Part shown: positions 7,754 through 17,509 of the stretch, in pieces | Numbering within the stretch: the stretch's first letter is position 1 | How the letters are laid out: each line of letters opens with the position of its first letter | Assembly: GCA_900299285.1 (NCBI GenBank) | Contig: OMJF01000095.1 | Coordinates: 1 to 32,700 of the forward strand | Direction of reading: 5' to 3' | Length of the DNA stretch: 32,700 nucleotides | From: Anabaena sp. 54 | GTDB taxonomy: Bacteria; Cyanobacteriota; Cyanobacteriia; Cyanobacteriales; Nostocaceae | Program-made: the position numbers and the translations under genes | The notes under the pieces: model-generated | Databases searched by the model: none | What the model saw: the letters and a program-made list of their open reading frames with translations, nothing else | Told to the model about the DNA's origin: nothing

Positions 7754-8782
7754 ATGTTTCTTAAAAAATCGAACATTCACACTTTTTCTTTACTACTTAC
7801 GGTTGGATTAGGTTCAGCATTAGCTGTTTCTGTTTTTTCTCCTACCTTTGGCAATAATGGCGGGACAATTGAGAAAGCCAATGCAAATACAATAGCTCAA
7901 AATAATAATAGCAAGACAGTAATTCGTATTGGTTATCAAAAAGCAGCAACTACCCTCTATGCACTCAAAGCAAAAGGCGAATTAGAAAAAACTTTAAAAG
8001 CTTCTGGTGCTTCTGTTACTTGGACTGAATTTCCTGCAGGACCGCCAATGTTAGAAGCTTTAAATGCTGGTAGTATTGATTTTGGCTACACAGGAGAAGC
8101 ACCTCCTGTATTTGCTCAAGCGGCTGGAGTTCCTCTAGTTTATGTTGCTTATGATCCTTATGGTACTAAATCGGAAGCAATTCTTGTTCATAAGGATTCA
8201 CCAATTAAAAAAGTCGCTGATCTCAAAGGTAAAAAAGTTGCTTTTGCAAAAGGATCAAATACTAACTATTTGGTAGTCAAGGCACTGCAAAAAGCCGGAT
8301 TAAAATACACTGACATCAAGCCAACTTTCCTTACACCTGCTGATGGACGTGCTGCTTTTGAAGGAAAAAATGTTGATGCTTGGGCGGTTTGGGATCCCTA
8401 TTTAGCTGCTGCTCAAAAAGCTACAGGCGCACGTATTCTTACAGATGCCACTGGTCTAGCTCCCAATAGAGGTTATTATTTAGCTGCTAAATCCTTTGCC
8501 CAGAAGAATCCAACAGGCTTAAAAACTATTTTAGCTGAGGTAACTAAAGTTAGCAATTGGGCAAAGGGTAATCCTCAAAAGGTGGCAAAGTTACTTTCTC
8601 CTGTATTGGGGATAGATGCGGATGTGTTAGAAGTAGCAGAAAAAAGACGCTCCTATGGCGTTTTACCATTAACAAATGATGTAATTGCCAAACAACAAGA
8701 AGTTGCTGATACTTTCTATAAAATCAACTTGATTCCTAAACAAATCAAGGTTAAGGAAATAGTTTGGCAAGGTAAGAAATAA
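7754..8782 (+). CDS. ssuA: Aliphatic sulfonate-type ABC transporter substrate-binding protein
   Basis: The 342-residue protein has an N-terminal signal region (hydrophobic stretch about 10-30, cleavage probably before residue 50), so it is periplasmic. The mature part matches the SsuA/TauA/NrtA class: IRIGYQKAATTLYALKAKG, TEFPAGPPMLEALNAGSIDFG, then GEAPPVFAQAAG and DAWAVWDPYLAAAQ. It should bind an aliphatic sulfonate or sulfate ester for uptake. No ATPase or permease partner (SsuB/SsuC) is next to it, so it must use a transporter encoded elsewhere or be a stray receptor. The next gene is an AprA-like flavoprotein, 148 bases downstream. Confidence 0.85.
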   Translation: MFLKKSNIHTFSLLLTVGLGSALAVSVFSPTFGNNGGTIEKANANTIAQNNNSKTVIRIGYQKAATTLYALKAKGELEKTLKASGASVTWTEFPAGPPMLEALNAGSIDFGYTGEAPPVFAQAAGVPLVYVAYDPYGTKSEAILVHKDSPIKKVADLKGKKVAFAKGSNTNYLVVKALQKAGLKYTDIKPTFLTPADGRAAFEGKNVDAWAVWDPYLAAAQKATGARILTDATGLAPNRGYYLAAKSFAQKNPTGLKTILAEVTKVSNWAKGNPQKVAKLLSPVLGIDADVLEVAEKRRSYGVLPLTNDVIAKQQEVADTFYKINLIPKQIKVKEIVWQGKK

Positions 8783-8783
8783 T

Positions 8784-8839
8784 TTGGTCATTGGTAATTG
8801 GTGATTGGTGATTGGTGATTGGTGATTGATGATTGGTAA
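8784..8839. repeat. Heptanucleotide tandem repeat (TTGGTGA)n
   Basis: There are eight consecutive 7-base units with consensus TTGGTGA. The variants are TTGGTCA, TTGGTAA and TTGATGA. This is the short tandemly repeated repetitive sequence type known from heterocystous cyanobacteria. It lies between the ssuA-like gene and the flavoprotein and creates a false in-frame 5' extension of the latter. Confidence 0.9.
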
Positions 8840-8930
8840 TAAGAAAGTTACTAATTATCAATTATTTCTGAAAATCTTTCTTGGATTTCTCCAAGTGAGA
8901 AAAAATTTTAAATTATTGAAAGAGTGGTAT

Positions 8931-10646
8931 ATGGTAACAAACATCAATACACAGTCGCTAAAAACGGATGTTTTAGTAATTGGTGGTGGGACTGCGGGGA
9001 CAATGGCAGGGATTAAAGCTAAACAGGTTAATCCTAATGTTGAGGTATTAATTTTAGAGAAAGCGAATATTCGTCGTAGTGGGGCGATCGCCATGGGAAT
9101 GGATGGAGTAAATACAGCCGTTATTCCTGGCAATTCCACCCCAGAACAATATACCCGCGAAGTCACAATTGCTAACGATGGTATTCTGCACCAAAAAGCC
9201 GTTTATCAAACAGGTAAATTAGGTTTTGAAACCATTCAAGAATTAGAAAGTTGGGGCGTTAAATTTCAAAAAGATCCCCAAGGAAATTACGACGTTAAAC
9301 AAGTACATCGGGTAGGTAAATATGTCTTACCCATGCCAGAAGGTAAAGATTTAAAAACTATTCTTACCCGCCAAGTCAAACGCCATAAAGTGAAAGTTAC
9401 AAACCGCGTTATGGCAACTAGAATATTAGTAAAAAATGATAGAGCTATTGGTGCAGTTGGGTTTGATGTCCGGGGTGGTGATTTTGTAGTTATTCAAGCT
9501 AAAGCCGTTATTCTTTGTACAGGTGCTTGTGGAAGATTAGGATTACCTGCATCTGGTTATCTTTATGGAACTTATGAAAATCCTACAAATGCCGGAGATG
9601 GTTATTCAATGGCTTATCATGCAGGTGCAGAATTAAGCAATATTGAATGTTTCCAAATCAACCCATTAATTAAAGATTATAATGGTCCAGCCTGTGCCTA
9701 TGTTGCCGGTCCTTATGGAGCATATACCGCCAATGCTGAAGGAAACCGCTTCATTAATTGCGATTATTGGAGTGGACAAATGATGTTAGAAATTTGGAAA
9801 GAATTAAACTCTGGCAAGGGACCCATTCAAATGAAAATGACTCATTTAGATGAAGATACAATTTCTGAAATTGAGTCTGTTTTATGGGCAAATGAAAGAC
9901 CGAGTAGAGAGCGTTTTCATGAAGGTAGAGGTGAAAATTACCGTACTCATGGCGTAGAAATGAATATCTCAGAAATAGGATTGTGTAGTGGACATAGTGC
10001 TTCTGGTGTGTGGGTAAATGAAAAAGCAGAAACTACAGTACCCGGACTTTATGCAGCCGGAGATATGGCCAGTGTTCCTCATAATTACATGATTGGTGCA
10101 TTTGTCTATGGTCGTTTAGCAGGAGAAAATGCCATTGATTATATTGAAAATTTAGAACATATAGAACCTGATACTGATTTTTTAGAAGCTGAAAAAGCTA
10201 GAATTTATGCACCATTAAATCAACCTAATGGTATTCCCCATACTCAAGTTGAATATAAATTACGCCGACTGGTGAATGATTATTTACAGCCACCAAAATC
10301 TGGTAATAAAATGGAAATTGGACTAAATAATTTTGTGCGTTATCATGAAATTTTAGCCCAAATGGGAGCGCGTGATCCTCATGAATTAATGCGATGTATG
10401 GAAGTACATTTTATTCGCGATTGTGCAGAAATGGCAGCACGAGCATCTTTATATCGTCGAGAAAGTCGTTGGGGTTTATATCATTATCGGTTGGATTTTC
10501 CCAATCAGAATAATGAGGAGTGGTTTTGTCATGTGAATTTGAAAAAAAATGAAGCAAAGGAAATGATTTTATTCAAACGTCCAGTTGAACCTTATGTTGT
10601 GGAGGTTGATTTACAGCAAGAAGTTTATAATGTTGCTGTTAGATGA
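8931..10646 (+). CDS. AprA-like flavoprotein (APS reductase / fumarate reductase superfamily)
   Basis: The 571-residue protein has the FAD motif VLVIGGGTAG at about 14-23 and a second one, PGLYAAGDMASVPHNYMIG, near 415. ANIRRSGAIAMGMDGVN, just after the first FAD motif, resembles the RSGAVAQGLSAIN stretch of dissimilatory APS reductase alpha subunits. The ATG at 8931 is preferred because the longer frame begins in a heptamer repeat. A ferredoxin resembling AprB lies 3.8 kb downstream on the same strand. Neighbouring genes handle sulfonate binding and homocysteine synthesis. A role in reducing or oxidising a sulfur compound in the cytoplasm is therefore reasonable, but the reaction is not established. 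It differs clearly from the flavoprotein at 232, whose second FAD motif and middle region do not match it. Confidence 0.8.
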   Translation: MVTNINTQSLKTDVLVIGGGTAGTMAGIKAKQVNPNVEVLILEKANIRRSGAIAMGMDGVNTAVIPGNSTPEQYTREVTIANDGILHQKAVYQTGKLGFETIQELESWGVKFQKDPQGNYDVKQVHRVGKYVLPMPEGKDLKTILTRQVKRHKVKVTNRVMATRILVKNDRAIGAVGFDVRGGDFVVIQAKAVILCTGACGRLGLPASGYLYGTYENPTNAGDGYSMAYHAGAELSNIECFQINPLIKDYNGPACAYVAGPYGAYTANAEGNRFINCDYWSGQMMLEIWKELNSGKGPIQMKMTHLDEDTISEIESVLWANERPSRERFHEGRGENYRTHGVEMNISEIGLCSGHSASGVWVNEKAETTVPGLYAAGDMASVPHNYMIGAFVYGRLAGENAIDYIENLEHIEPDTDFLEAEKARIYAPLNQPNGIPHTQVEYKLRRLVNDYLQPPKSGNKMEIGLNNFVRYHEILAQMGARDPHELMRCMEVHFIRDCAEMAARASLYRRESRWGLYHYRLDFPNQNNEEWFCHVNLKKNEAKEMILFKRPVEPYVVEVDLQQEVYNVAVR

Positions 10647-10652
10647 TGAAAA

Positions 10653-10758
10653 TACAGCATTTTCCGGTGTAATGAGTACAATTTGGGCGGGCAAGATGCC
10701 CACCCCACAAGAGTTTCATGATTATGATTTGTACCTCATAAAAACTAAATCTGCTGTA
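10653..10758. mobile_element. 106-bp MITE-like element, TACAGCA termini (copy 1)
   Basis: Termini are TACAGCA and TGCTGTA, with inner arms ending GAGTACAA and TTGTACCTCA. The middle holds a GGGCA-AGA-TGCCC hairpin. The outer arms match the element at 16303-16409 (107 bp) and the outermost arms match 31664-31819. It begins 7 bases after the flavoprotein stop. A short open frame crossing it has no protein-like features. Confidence 0.65.
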
Positions 10759-10768
10759 ATTAGAAAAA

Positions 10769-10834
10769 GTAGGTTGGGTTAAGCGACAGCGCAACCCAAC
10801 AAAAAGATTAGTAATGTTAGGTTTCCTTTAAGGT
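10769..10834. repeat. Partial GTAGGTTGGGTT-family element
   Basis: Starts GTAGGTTGGGTT, continues AAGCGACAGCGCAACCCAAC as in the element at 17568-17640, and decays after GTTAGGTTTCC. The right terminus is missing. Confidence 0.6.
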
Positions 10835-10843
10835 AATTTAAAG

Positions 10844-11677
10844 ATGATTCAAGAAATAAAACGCCGTGAATTTATCGCTACTGCTACTTTAACAACTGGT
10901 TTTGCTGTAGCAGTAGAACCTGTTTTTGGTAAAGTAATTACTACAGATGGTCAGGGATTAATTGCTGGAGCAGTGAAAATTCCTGTTAAAGATGGGGAAA
11001 TTCCCGCTTATAGAGCGCAACCAGAAAAGGGTGAAGATTTCCCAATTGTTTTGGTAATTCAGGAAATATTTGGAGTACATGAACACATTCAAGATGTTGT
11101 TAGACGCTTTGCCAAATTAGGATATCTAGCGATCGCTCCTGAACTATTCATCCGTCAAGGTGATGTGTCAAAATTAAGCAACATTGACGAAATTCGCGCC
11201 ATTGTTGCCACAGTTCCCGACTCTCAAGTGCTATCAGATTTAGATGCTACCGTTGATTGGGCAGTGAAATCAGCGAACGGTAACGCTGATAAATTAGCAA
11301 TTACGGGTTTTTGCTGGGGTGGGCGAATTACCTGGTTATATTCTGCATATAATCCTAATGTGAAAGCAGGTGTAGCATGGTACGGGCGATTAGTAAATAA
11401 TGTTACCGAACTACAGCCTAAACACCCTGTTGATATTGCTGCTGAACTCACAGTTCCCGTACTGGGACTTTATGGAGGTCAAGATGCAGGTATTCCTGTG
11501 GAAACAGTGGAACAAATACGGGAAAAACTCAAATCTAGCAGCAGTAAATCCGAGATTATTGTTTATCCTGATGCACCACACGCCTTTTTTGCTGATTATC
11601 GCCCTTCCTACCGCGAAAATGAAGCGAAAGATGGTTGGCAAAAACTCCAAGCATGGTTTAGACAGTATGGAGTGTGA
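10844..11677 (+). CDS. Dienelactone hydrolase family protein, Tat-like leader
   Basis: This is a 277-residue alpha/beta hydrolase. The catalytic triad of the family is visible: Cys157 in GFCWGGR, Asp214 in GGQDAGIP and His246 in PDAPHAFF, plus the conserved Glu in [11 protein letters not shown] near residue 74. The N-terminus [19 protein letters not shown] resembles a twin-arginine export leader, so it may act outside the cytoplasm. Family members hydrolyse dienelactones or other esters. The natural substrate here is unknown. It sits between the AprA-like flavoprotein and metY on the same strand but is separated from each by about 190 bases of repeat-rich DNA, so shared transcription is uncertain. 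Confidence 0.85.
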   Translation: MIQEIKRREFIATATLTTGFAVAVEPVFGKVITTDGQGLIAGAVKIPVKDGEIPAYRAQPEKGEDFPIVLVIQEIFGVHEHIQDVVRRFAKLGYLAIAPELFIRQGDVSKLSNIDEIRAIVATVPDSQVLSDLDATVDWAVKSANGNADKLAITGFCWGGRITWLYSAYNPNVKAGVAWYGRLVNNVTELQPKHPVDIAAELTVPVLGLYGGQDAGIPVETVEQIREKLKSSSSKSEIIVYPDAPHAFFADYRPSYRENEAKDGWQKLQAWFRQYGV

Positions 11678-11730
11678 GTTTTTAAATTGTAGTGTCGTAG
11701 CCAGCTTAAACTAGTGCAAAAATATAGTTT

Positions 11731-11782
11731 TTGTGGTACAGGCATCTTGCCTGTACGGACGGGCTAGAAGCCCATCCCACAA
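11731..11782. repeat. Clover-like foldback repeat
   Basis: The outer stem is TTGTGG with CCACAA. Inside are two hairpins: TACAGGCA-TCT-TGCCTGTA (8 bp) and GGGCT-AGA-AGCCC (5 bp). It is a dispersed cyanobacterial type and similar in core to the hairpin inside 10653-10758. It may act as a terminator between the hydrolase and metY, but it has no U-tract. Confidence 0.6.
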
Positions 11783-11861
11783 GAGAGTTTTAATGCAACA
11801 TTTTAGCCTTGCCACGCCACCACGTAATATTTACTTTATTTCTTGAAGTCAAACCACTTAA

Positions 11862-13172
<1,311 letters not shown>

Positions 13173-13210
13173 TATACCAAAAGATCCCTGACTTCTTTAA
13201 GAGTTTGAAA

Positions 13211-13350
13211 AGCGATTAGAAATCGCGGCTACACAGGCAAAACCCACCTTCGTGGGTTAAAAATCTTGGTTTTTCATTAGTCCACGTTCGCGTAGCGTTC
13301 CGAAGGAATAGGTGGACTTCGTTTGTGTAGCTGCGAATTACATTCGCCGA
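13211..13350. repeat. 140-bp foldback repeat with nested hairpins
   Basis: The outer arms GCGGCTACACA and TGTGTAGCTGC pair imperfectly. Inside are AACCCAC-CTTC-GTGGGTT (13241-13258, 7-bp stem) and AGTCCAC ... GTGGACT (13279-13318). The GCGTAGCGTTCCGAAGGAA segment is typical of Nostocales dispersed repeats. It fills most of the metY-metX gap and ends 22 bases before the metX start. Confidence 0.7.
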
Positions 13351-13371
13351 ATACTTTATAAATTATCTCTT

Positions 13372-14433
13372 ATGAAATACCTAGACTTCATTTCACCACA
13401 AACCCAGTTTTATCAACTTTCAAAACCATTTCCATTAGAATCTGGTGAAGTATTAATTAATGTTCAGGTTGCTTATCGTACCTGGGGAAAATTAAACATA
13501 AACCGTGATAATGGAGTCTTAATTTGTCACGGGCTTAGTGGTTCTGCTGACGCTGACGATTGGTGGGTAGATTTGTTTGGTGCGGGTAAATCCTTCGATC
13601 CTGATCAGGATTTTATCGTGTGCAGCAACATTTTAGGAAGTTGTTACGGGACAACTGGAGCAACTTCTATAAACCCAAATACAGGAAAGGTTTATGGTGT
13701 ATCTTTTCCAAGAATTACTATTAGGGATATGGTTCACCTCCAAGCTGCACTTTTAGAATATTTGGCAGTTAAATCTGTGGGATTGGTAATTGGTGGTTCA
13801 CTGGGTGGAATGCAAGTTTTAGAATGGGCATTATTATATCCAGAAAAGGTGAGAGCGATCGCACCAATTGCCTCACCTGGAAGACATTCAGCATGGTCTA
13901 TTGGTTTAAGTGAAGCACAAAGACAGGCAATTTATACAGATCCAAATTGGCAATGGGGAAACTATAAAAGTGATGCACCACCGAACCAAGGACTAGCTGT
14001 GGCAAGAATGATGGCAATGATTACCTATCGTTATTGGGAAAGTTTTTCCAATCGTTTTGGTAGACAGCAAAATGAATCTAATCAATTTGCCATATCTAGT
14101 TATTTACAATATCAAGGTCAAAAACTAATAGAACGTTTTGATGCTAATACTTATATTACATTAACTCATGCAATGGATAGTCATGATGTTAGTTGGAATA
14201 GAAAAGATTATCAATCTGTATTGCAAAGTATCAAACAACCAACGTTAGTTGTGTCCATTGATTCTGATGTTCTTTATCCTCCAATAGAACAGCAAGAATT
14301 AGTAGATTTAATTCCTCATGCTCAACTAGGGTTACTTAAATCAACTCACGGACATGATGCTTTTTTAATTGATATGGAAGCATTGAATGAAATGGTGGTT
14401 TCTTTTAGGGAAGAATTGGAATTTTCTGTTTAA
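13372..14433 (+). CDS. metX: Homoserine O-acetyltransferase
   Basis: The 353-residue alpha/beta-hydrolase-fold acyltransferase has the nucleophile Ser143 in VIGGSLGGMQVLEWAL, Asp near 299 in SIDSDVLYPP and a His in STHGHDAFL near 326-328. ICHGLSGSADADDWW near 51 is a MetX signature. It acetylates homoserine from acetyl-CoA, the substrate for the MetY enzyme encoded just upstream. I use the ATG at 13372, giving MKYLDFISPQTQFY, because the 20-codon upstream extension lies inside the foldback repeat. The succinyl-versus-acetyl specificity cannot be settled by eye. Confidence 0.93.
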   Translation: MKYLDFISPQTQFYQLSKPFPLESGEVLINVQVAYRTWGKLNINRDNGVLICHGLSGSADADDWWVDLFGAGKSFDPDQDFIVCSNILGSCYGTTGATSINPNTGKVYGVSFPRITIRDMVHLQAALLEYLAVKSVGLVIGGSLGGMQVLEWALLYPEKVRAIAPIASPGRHSAWSIGLSEAQRQAIYTDPNWQWGNYKSDAPPNQGLAVARMMAMITYRYWESFSNRFGRQQNESNQFAISSYLQYQGQKLIERFDANTYITLTHAMDSHDVSWNRKDYQSVLQSIKQPTLVVSIDSDVLYPPIEQQELVDLIPHAQLGLLKSTHGHDAFLIDMEALNEMVVSFREELEFSV

Positions 14434-14463
14434 TTTTTAATGAAATTAGGGAGTTACAAAATC

Positions 14464-14691
14464 ATGGCTTTAATTAATCAAAGAGTAGATGTTCCAGTAA
14501 TTGTGGATGAATCTAAATGTTTAGAAAAATGTACGGCTTGTATTGAAGTTTGTCCTTTGGATGTATTAGCAAAAAATCCAGAGACGGGGAAAGCCTATAT
14601 GAAATATGATGAATGTTGGTTCTGTTTACCCTGTGAAAAAGAATGTCCAACAAATGCGATTACAGTCCAAATTCCTTTTTTATTGCGGTAG
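14464..14691 (+). CDS. AprB-like 2x[4Fe-4S] ferredoxin
   Basis: The 75-residue protein has a first cluster with unusual spacing, CLEKCTACIEVCP (CxxxCxxCxxxCP), and a regular second one, CWFCLPCEKECP. The linker GKAYMKYDECW closely resembles the KAY...CWECxSC region of APS reductase beta subunits (AprB), though the long AprB C-terminal tail is absent. It probably shuttles electrons to the AprA-like flavoprotein at 8931. It follows metX by 30 bases and precedes the HEAT gene by 10, so it is in a tight operon. An alternative ATG at 14440 would add 8 residues. Confidence 0.85.
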   Translation: MALINQRVDVPVIVDESKCLEKCTACIEVCPLDVLAKNPETGKAYMKYDECWFCLPCEKECPTNAITVQIPFLLR

Positions 14692-14701
14692 AGGTGCAGA
14701 A

Positions 14702-15661
14702 ATGTTTACAGATACAGATTCAGAATTAAATCAATGGTTGGAAATGTTGCGATCGCCCTCGTTAAGCGATCGCCTAGTTGCGGTAAAATCTCTACAGCAT
14801 CTCGGAGAAGATGCAGCAGTGGACGCTTTAATTATCGCACTCACAGACGAAAGCACCGCAGTACAAAAAATCGCCGTATCCGCACTTTGGGAAATTGCTA
14901 ATCCTATTGCTATACCCACTTTATTAAAAACTCTTGCTTCCCCAGATGAAGATGTCCGCACTGAAGCATTATCAGCTTTAGGTGAATTAATCAATGCAGA
15001 TGATTTATTGCTTTTATTGGATGCACTAAATCAAGAAAATATCAACCTTCAAATTAACATCTTAATCTTATTGCGGAAGATACATGATGTTCAATCTCTA
15101 CCTGCGGTATTATCTTTCTTTAATTCCCAATATCCAGAACTACGAGAGGCTGCTATTACAACTTTGCGGTATTTAAACCAAGTACAAATATGTCCACCAG
15201 CTTTATCATTAATTAATGATCCTGATGAAAATGTCCGTCGTGCAACAGCATTAACTTTAGGACATTTAGCAGATCCAGAAATTGTAGAATTATTAACTCA
15301 ATCTCTCATATCTGATCCCGATTGGCAAGTACGAAGAAATGCCGCTAAATCTCTAGCAATTCACGCTAAACCAGAAGCAATTTCAGCTTTGAAAATTGCC
15401 TTAAAAGATGAAAATTGGCAAGTGCGAAAATTCACACTTCAAGTATTACAAAAAACACCAGATAAAGATTTATTACTTGATTTAATTCAAGCATTAACAG
15501 ACGAATATTCTGATGTGAGAAAAGAAGCAGCTATAGCACTTGCTAATTTAGAAAATACTGATGCTTTAAATGCACTCCAGCAAGCACTAGATGATCCTGA
15601 TCGAGATGTTTGTATTTATGCAGAAAGAGCAATTAAGAAAATTCAAAATTTATCTAGTTAA
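14702..15661 (+). CDS. HEAT-repeat protein
   Basis: The 319-residue protein is built mostly of about eight to ten HEAT-like helical pairs of roughly 31 residues, with recurring DPDxxVRxxAxxALGxL and WQVRRNAAKSLA patterns. This is the fold of PBS-lyase-type HEAT proteins, which act as binding scaffolds. No catalytic residue is apparent. AGAGGTG lies about 7 bases before the ATG at 14702. It begins 10 bases after the ferredoxin and ends 2 bases before the phosphatase start, so the three are probably translated together. A job as a partner or maturation scaffold for the ferredoxin or flavoprotein is possible, but that is inference only. Confidence 0.85.
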   Translation: MFTDTDSELNQWLEMLRSPSLSDRLVAVKSLQHLGEDAAVDALIIALTDESTAVQKIAVSALWEIANPIAIPTLLKTLASPDEDVRTEALSALGELINADDLLLLLDALNQENINLQINILILLRKIHDVQSLPAVLSFFNSQYPELREAAITTLRYLNQVQICPPALSLINDPDENVRRATALTLGHLADPEIVELLTQSLISDPDWQVRRNAAKSLAIHAKPEAISALKIALKDENWQVRKFTLQVLQKTPDKDLLLDLIQALTDEYSDVRKEAAIALANLENTDALNALQQALDDPDRDVCIYAERAIKKIQNLSS

Positions 15662-15663
15662 AG

Positions 15664-16206
15664 ATGTACAAATTTGCCTCTGCTTGGGAACAAGAAACAA
15701 TAGTATTTGGTGCTTCTCAACCAGGATATACTGATAATCAGGTGTATGATTGGATTGAGTTTATGAAATCCCAAAATATCAAGCGAGTTTGCTGTTTACT
15801 TAGTGAAAAACAACTAGCTAATTATGCTCATCTTTTAGATACATATTCCCAAGAATTTGGTAATCAACAAGTTTGTTGGACACCAATTGAAGATTTTAAT
15901 TTATCTGATTTAGAAACACTCACACAGAAAATCCTACCTTTTTTGATCACTGCAAATCAACAAAATGAGAAAGTAGTTGTGCATTGTGCTGGTGGAATTG
16001 GCCGCACTGGACATATCTTAGCAGCTTGGTTAGTTAGTGTGCGGGGGTTTTCTAACAAAGATGCAATTTCTGCTGTTAGGAGAACAGGGAGAAATCCTGA
16101 TGAAGCTGTAATTGCTGCTCCAATGTTAGGGAAAAATCCGTTTCAAGTCGCAGAAGAATTGAACATATTACTGAATAGTTGTCGTCTAGCATTATTAACT
16201 AATTGA
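15664..16206 (+). CDS. Dual-specificity / tyrosine phosphatase family protein
   Basis: The 180-residue protein has the CX5R active site HCAGGIGRTG, with Cys108 and Arg114, and a likely general acid Asp77 in TPIEDFN. The length and the single domain fit small cytoplasmic DSP or PTP-like phosphatases. It could act on phosphoproteins or small phosphates. It is the last gene of the metX-ferredoxin-HEAT run, starting 2 bases after the HEAT stop. A downstream repeat region probably ends the transcript. Confidence 0.85.
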   Translation: MYKFASAWEQETIVFGASQPGYTDNQVYDWIEFMKSQNIKRVCCLLSEKQLANYAHLLDTYSQEFGNQQVCWTPIEDFNLSDLETLTQKILPFLITANQQNEKVVVHCAGGIGRTGHILAAWLVSVRGFSNKDAISAVRRTGRNPDEAVIAAPMLGKNPFQVAEELNILLNSCRLALLTN

Positions 16207-16253
16207 TATAGCAATCCTATTTGATTTATGAACATAATTTTTTTAAAACGAAC

Positions 16254-16277
16254 CGCAGAGACGCAGAGAGCGCAGAG
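16254..16277. repeat. CGCAGAG short direct repeat
   Basis: The sequence reads CGCAGAGACGCAGAG then AGCGCAGAG, three CGCAGAG motifs in a row. A related run, CGCAGAGG x3, is at 23568-23593. This is a common dispersed motif in cyanobacteria. Confidence 0.6.
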
Positions 16278-16302
16278 TAAAGAAAAATAGGTGTTGGTAT
16301 CT

Positions 16303-16409
16303 TACAGCATATTTTATCAAAATGAGGTACAAGTTGAAATCATCAAACCCCTGTGGCATAGTCATCTTGACTGTGAATTTTGTACCTCATAAATTCGGAA
16401 ACTGCTGTA
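16303..16409. mobile_element. 107-bp MITE-like element, TACAGCA termini (copy 2)
   Basis: The left arm starts TACAGCATATTTT and ends ATGAGGTACAA. The right arm starts TTGTACCTCAT and ends AACTGCTGTA. TGAGGTACAA and TTGTACCTCA are a perfect 10-bp inverted pair. The core differs from the 10653-10758 copy. No coding capacity. Confidence 0.7.
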
Positions 16410-16468
16410 TTTAGGATCGCTATAGATTTTGATGAATTTGTCTGAAAAATCAGCAATTTATAAACACT

Positions 16469-17011
16469 TTACCATTGATAAAATAATTGATCATCAAAAC
16501 TATTGTAAAACTGTAAACGAGCAGTTCCCACAACTAAATTATTTGTCTTTTTACCAGAGGAAATAACATCAACTCGAAATAGATAAATACCTTCGCTGAA
16601 TGGATTATAAAAAGGTTTTAAAGCGATAGTAATTGTTTGATTTGCAGAAACTGGTTTATCAAAAGTAGCAATTACAGTTTGTCGTTGAGTTGAACTCTTG
16701 GTTAGGGTAATACCTAGCTTTTCTTTTTGTCCACCTGCTTCTATAAAAACAAAACTCTCTTTTTCATTAAATCCAATATTTTCTACACCTTCTATTTGTG
16801 TCAAAACAACTTGTTGTAATTGCCAATTAGCCAGAGATTCTGGTAATCTGATTGTAAAATAATAAGTTGCGTCCCAAGAACCTGTTTGATTATAAGTTGT
16901 TTTGGCAGTTAATAATTTTGTTGCTGGTATTCCATAAGTAGCAGGAATAGATAGCAAAAAGATTCCTGTACTAATAGCTAGGGTTTTGCAAAGAGTTTTA
17001 AGGCTGTTCAT
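16469..17011 (-). CDS. DUF2808-type secreted protein
   Basis: The 180-residue protein has an N-terminal signal peptide (hydrophobic LAISTGIFLLSIPAT, cleavage near residue 28). The mature part, with YYFTIRLPESLANWQLQQVVL and ALKPFYNPFSEGIYLFRVDV, matches the cyanobacterial DUF2808 pattern. Function is unknown. It is probably periplasmic or outer-membrane associated. It lies alone, convergent with the phosphatase gene, and about 100 bases downstream of the small pair at 17113-17509. Confidence 0.75.
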   Translation of the reverse strand: MNSLKTLCKTLAISTGIFLLSIPATYGIPATKLLTAKTTYNQTGSWDATYYFTIRLPESLANWQLQQVVLTQIEGVENIGFNEKESFVFIEAGGQKEKLGITLTKSSTQRQTVIATFDKPVSANQTITIALKPFYNPFSEGIYLFRVDVISSGKKTNNLVVGTARLQFYNSFDDQLFYQW

Positions 17012-17112
17012 GTTTTTAGGATTTGATATATTGAATAGGTTTTTTATTGAATTATACCCTTTTATTTTAGCAAGTAAAAGTCACTTTAGACGGTGTAATC
17101 ATAGGTGATGCT

Positions 17113-17364
17113 TTAGCTTGCAACCTTTCCTAAAAAGCTGTCGAAAGAATTGGTATTGATTAACCCATTTTCTATCAATACTCGACGTACAGCTACCAAA
17201 TGCACAGGTTGAACATAAGCCTGTTGTGCGTAAGCTGGTAAAATTACCAAAGTTCCTGACGATGGATATTGATAGATTTGTTGAGAACCTGTTGTTGGAA
17301 CTTTTGTAAAACCTATCTTGAAAAGCAACTGTTCTAGGTCAGTAAATTGAATATCTCTAACCAT
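17113..17364 (-). CDS. Small protein, weakly HicA-like
   Basis: This is an 83-residue protein. FTDLEQLLFKIGFTKVPTTG, then QIYQYPSSGTLVILPAYAQQ, suggests the HicA double-stranded-RNA-binding fold (helix, then a GS...Y..P strand pair). The catalytic His of HicA (usually GSHH) is replaced by GSQQ, so it may not be an active RNase. It overlaps the gene at 17357-17509 by 8 bases, so the two are translationally coupled and form a small operon. It might equally be an uncharacterised cyanobacterial family unrelated to HicA. Confidence 0.6.
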   Translation of the reverse strand: MVRDIQFTDLEQLLFKIGFTKVPTTGSQQIYQYPSSGTLVILPAYAQQAYVQPVHLVAVRRVLIENGLINTNSFDSFLGKVAS

Positions 17365-17509
17365 GATGACGAATCACTCCCTTTAACTGTTTTAAAATAT
17401 CATTCCGGTATTCAGCGAATTTCTGAATTGCCTCTTGATCTAGTATATTTGTTTTGGGCAAATGAATGGTAACACTTTCACCAACTTTAGATAGATCAAA
17501 ACTTGGCAA
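17357..17509 (-). CDS. Short upstream partner of the 17113-17364 gene
   Basis: The open frame encodes about 50 residues, from TTG (MPSFDLSKVGESVTIHLPKT) to RHHG. Its stop codon lies within the ATGGTTAG overlap with the downstream gene. There is no ATG. The frame is bounded upstream by a stop at 17513-17515, and no strong ribosome site is seen. The IHLP and YRNDILKQL segments look protein-like. It may be an antitoxin-like partner, or a gene that lost its start. Confidence 0.45.
   Translation of the reverse strand: MPSFDLSKVGESVTIHLPKTNILDQEAIQKFAEYRNDILKQLKGVIRHHG

Noticed and set aside
8826..8930. In-frame extension of the second flavoprotein
   Set aside because: It starts inside the TTGGTGA heptamer repeat. 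The ATG at 8931 matches the family N-terminus.
10585..10782. 65-codon frame across the end of the AprA-like flavoprotein
   Set aside because: It overlaps the flavoprotein and runs through a MITE-like repeat with no protein-like features.
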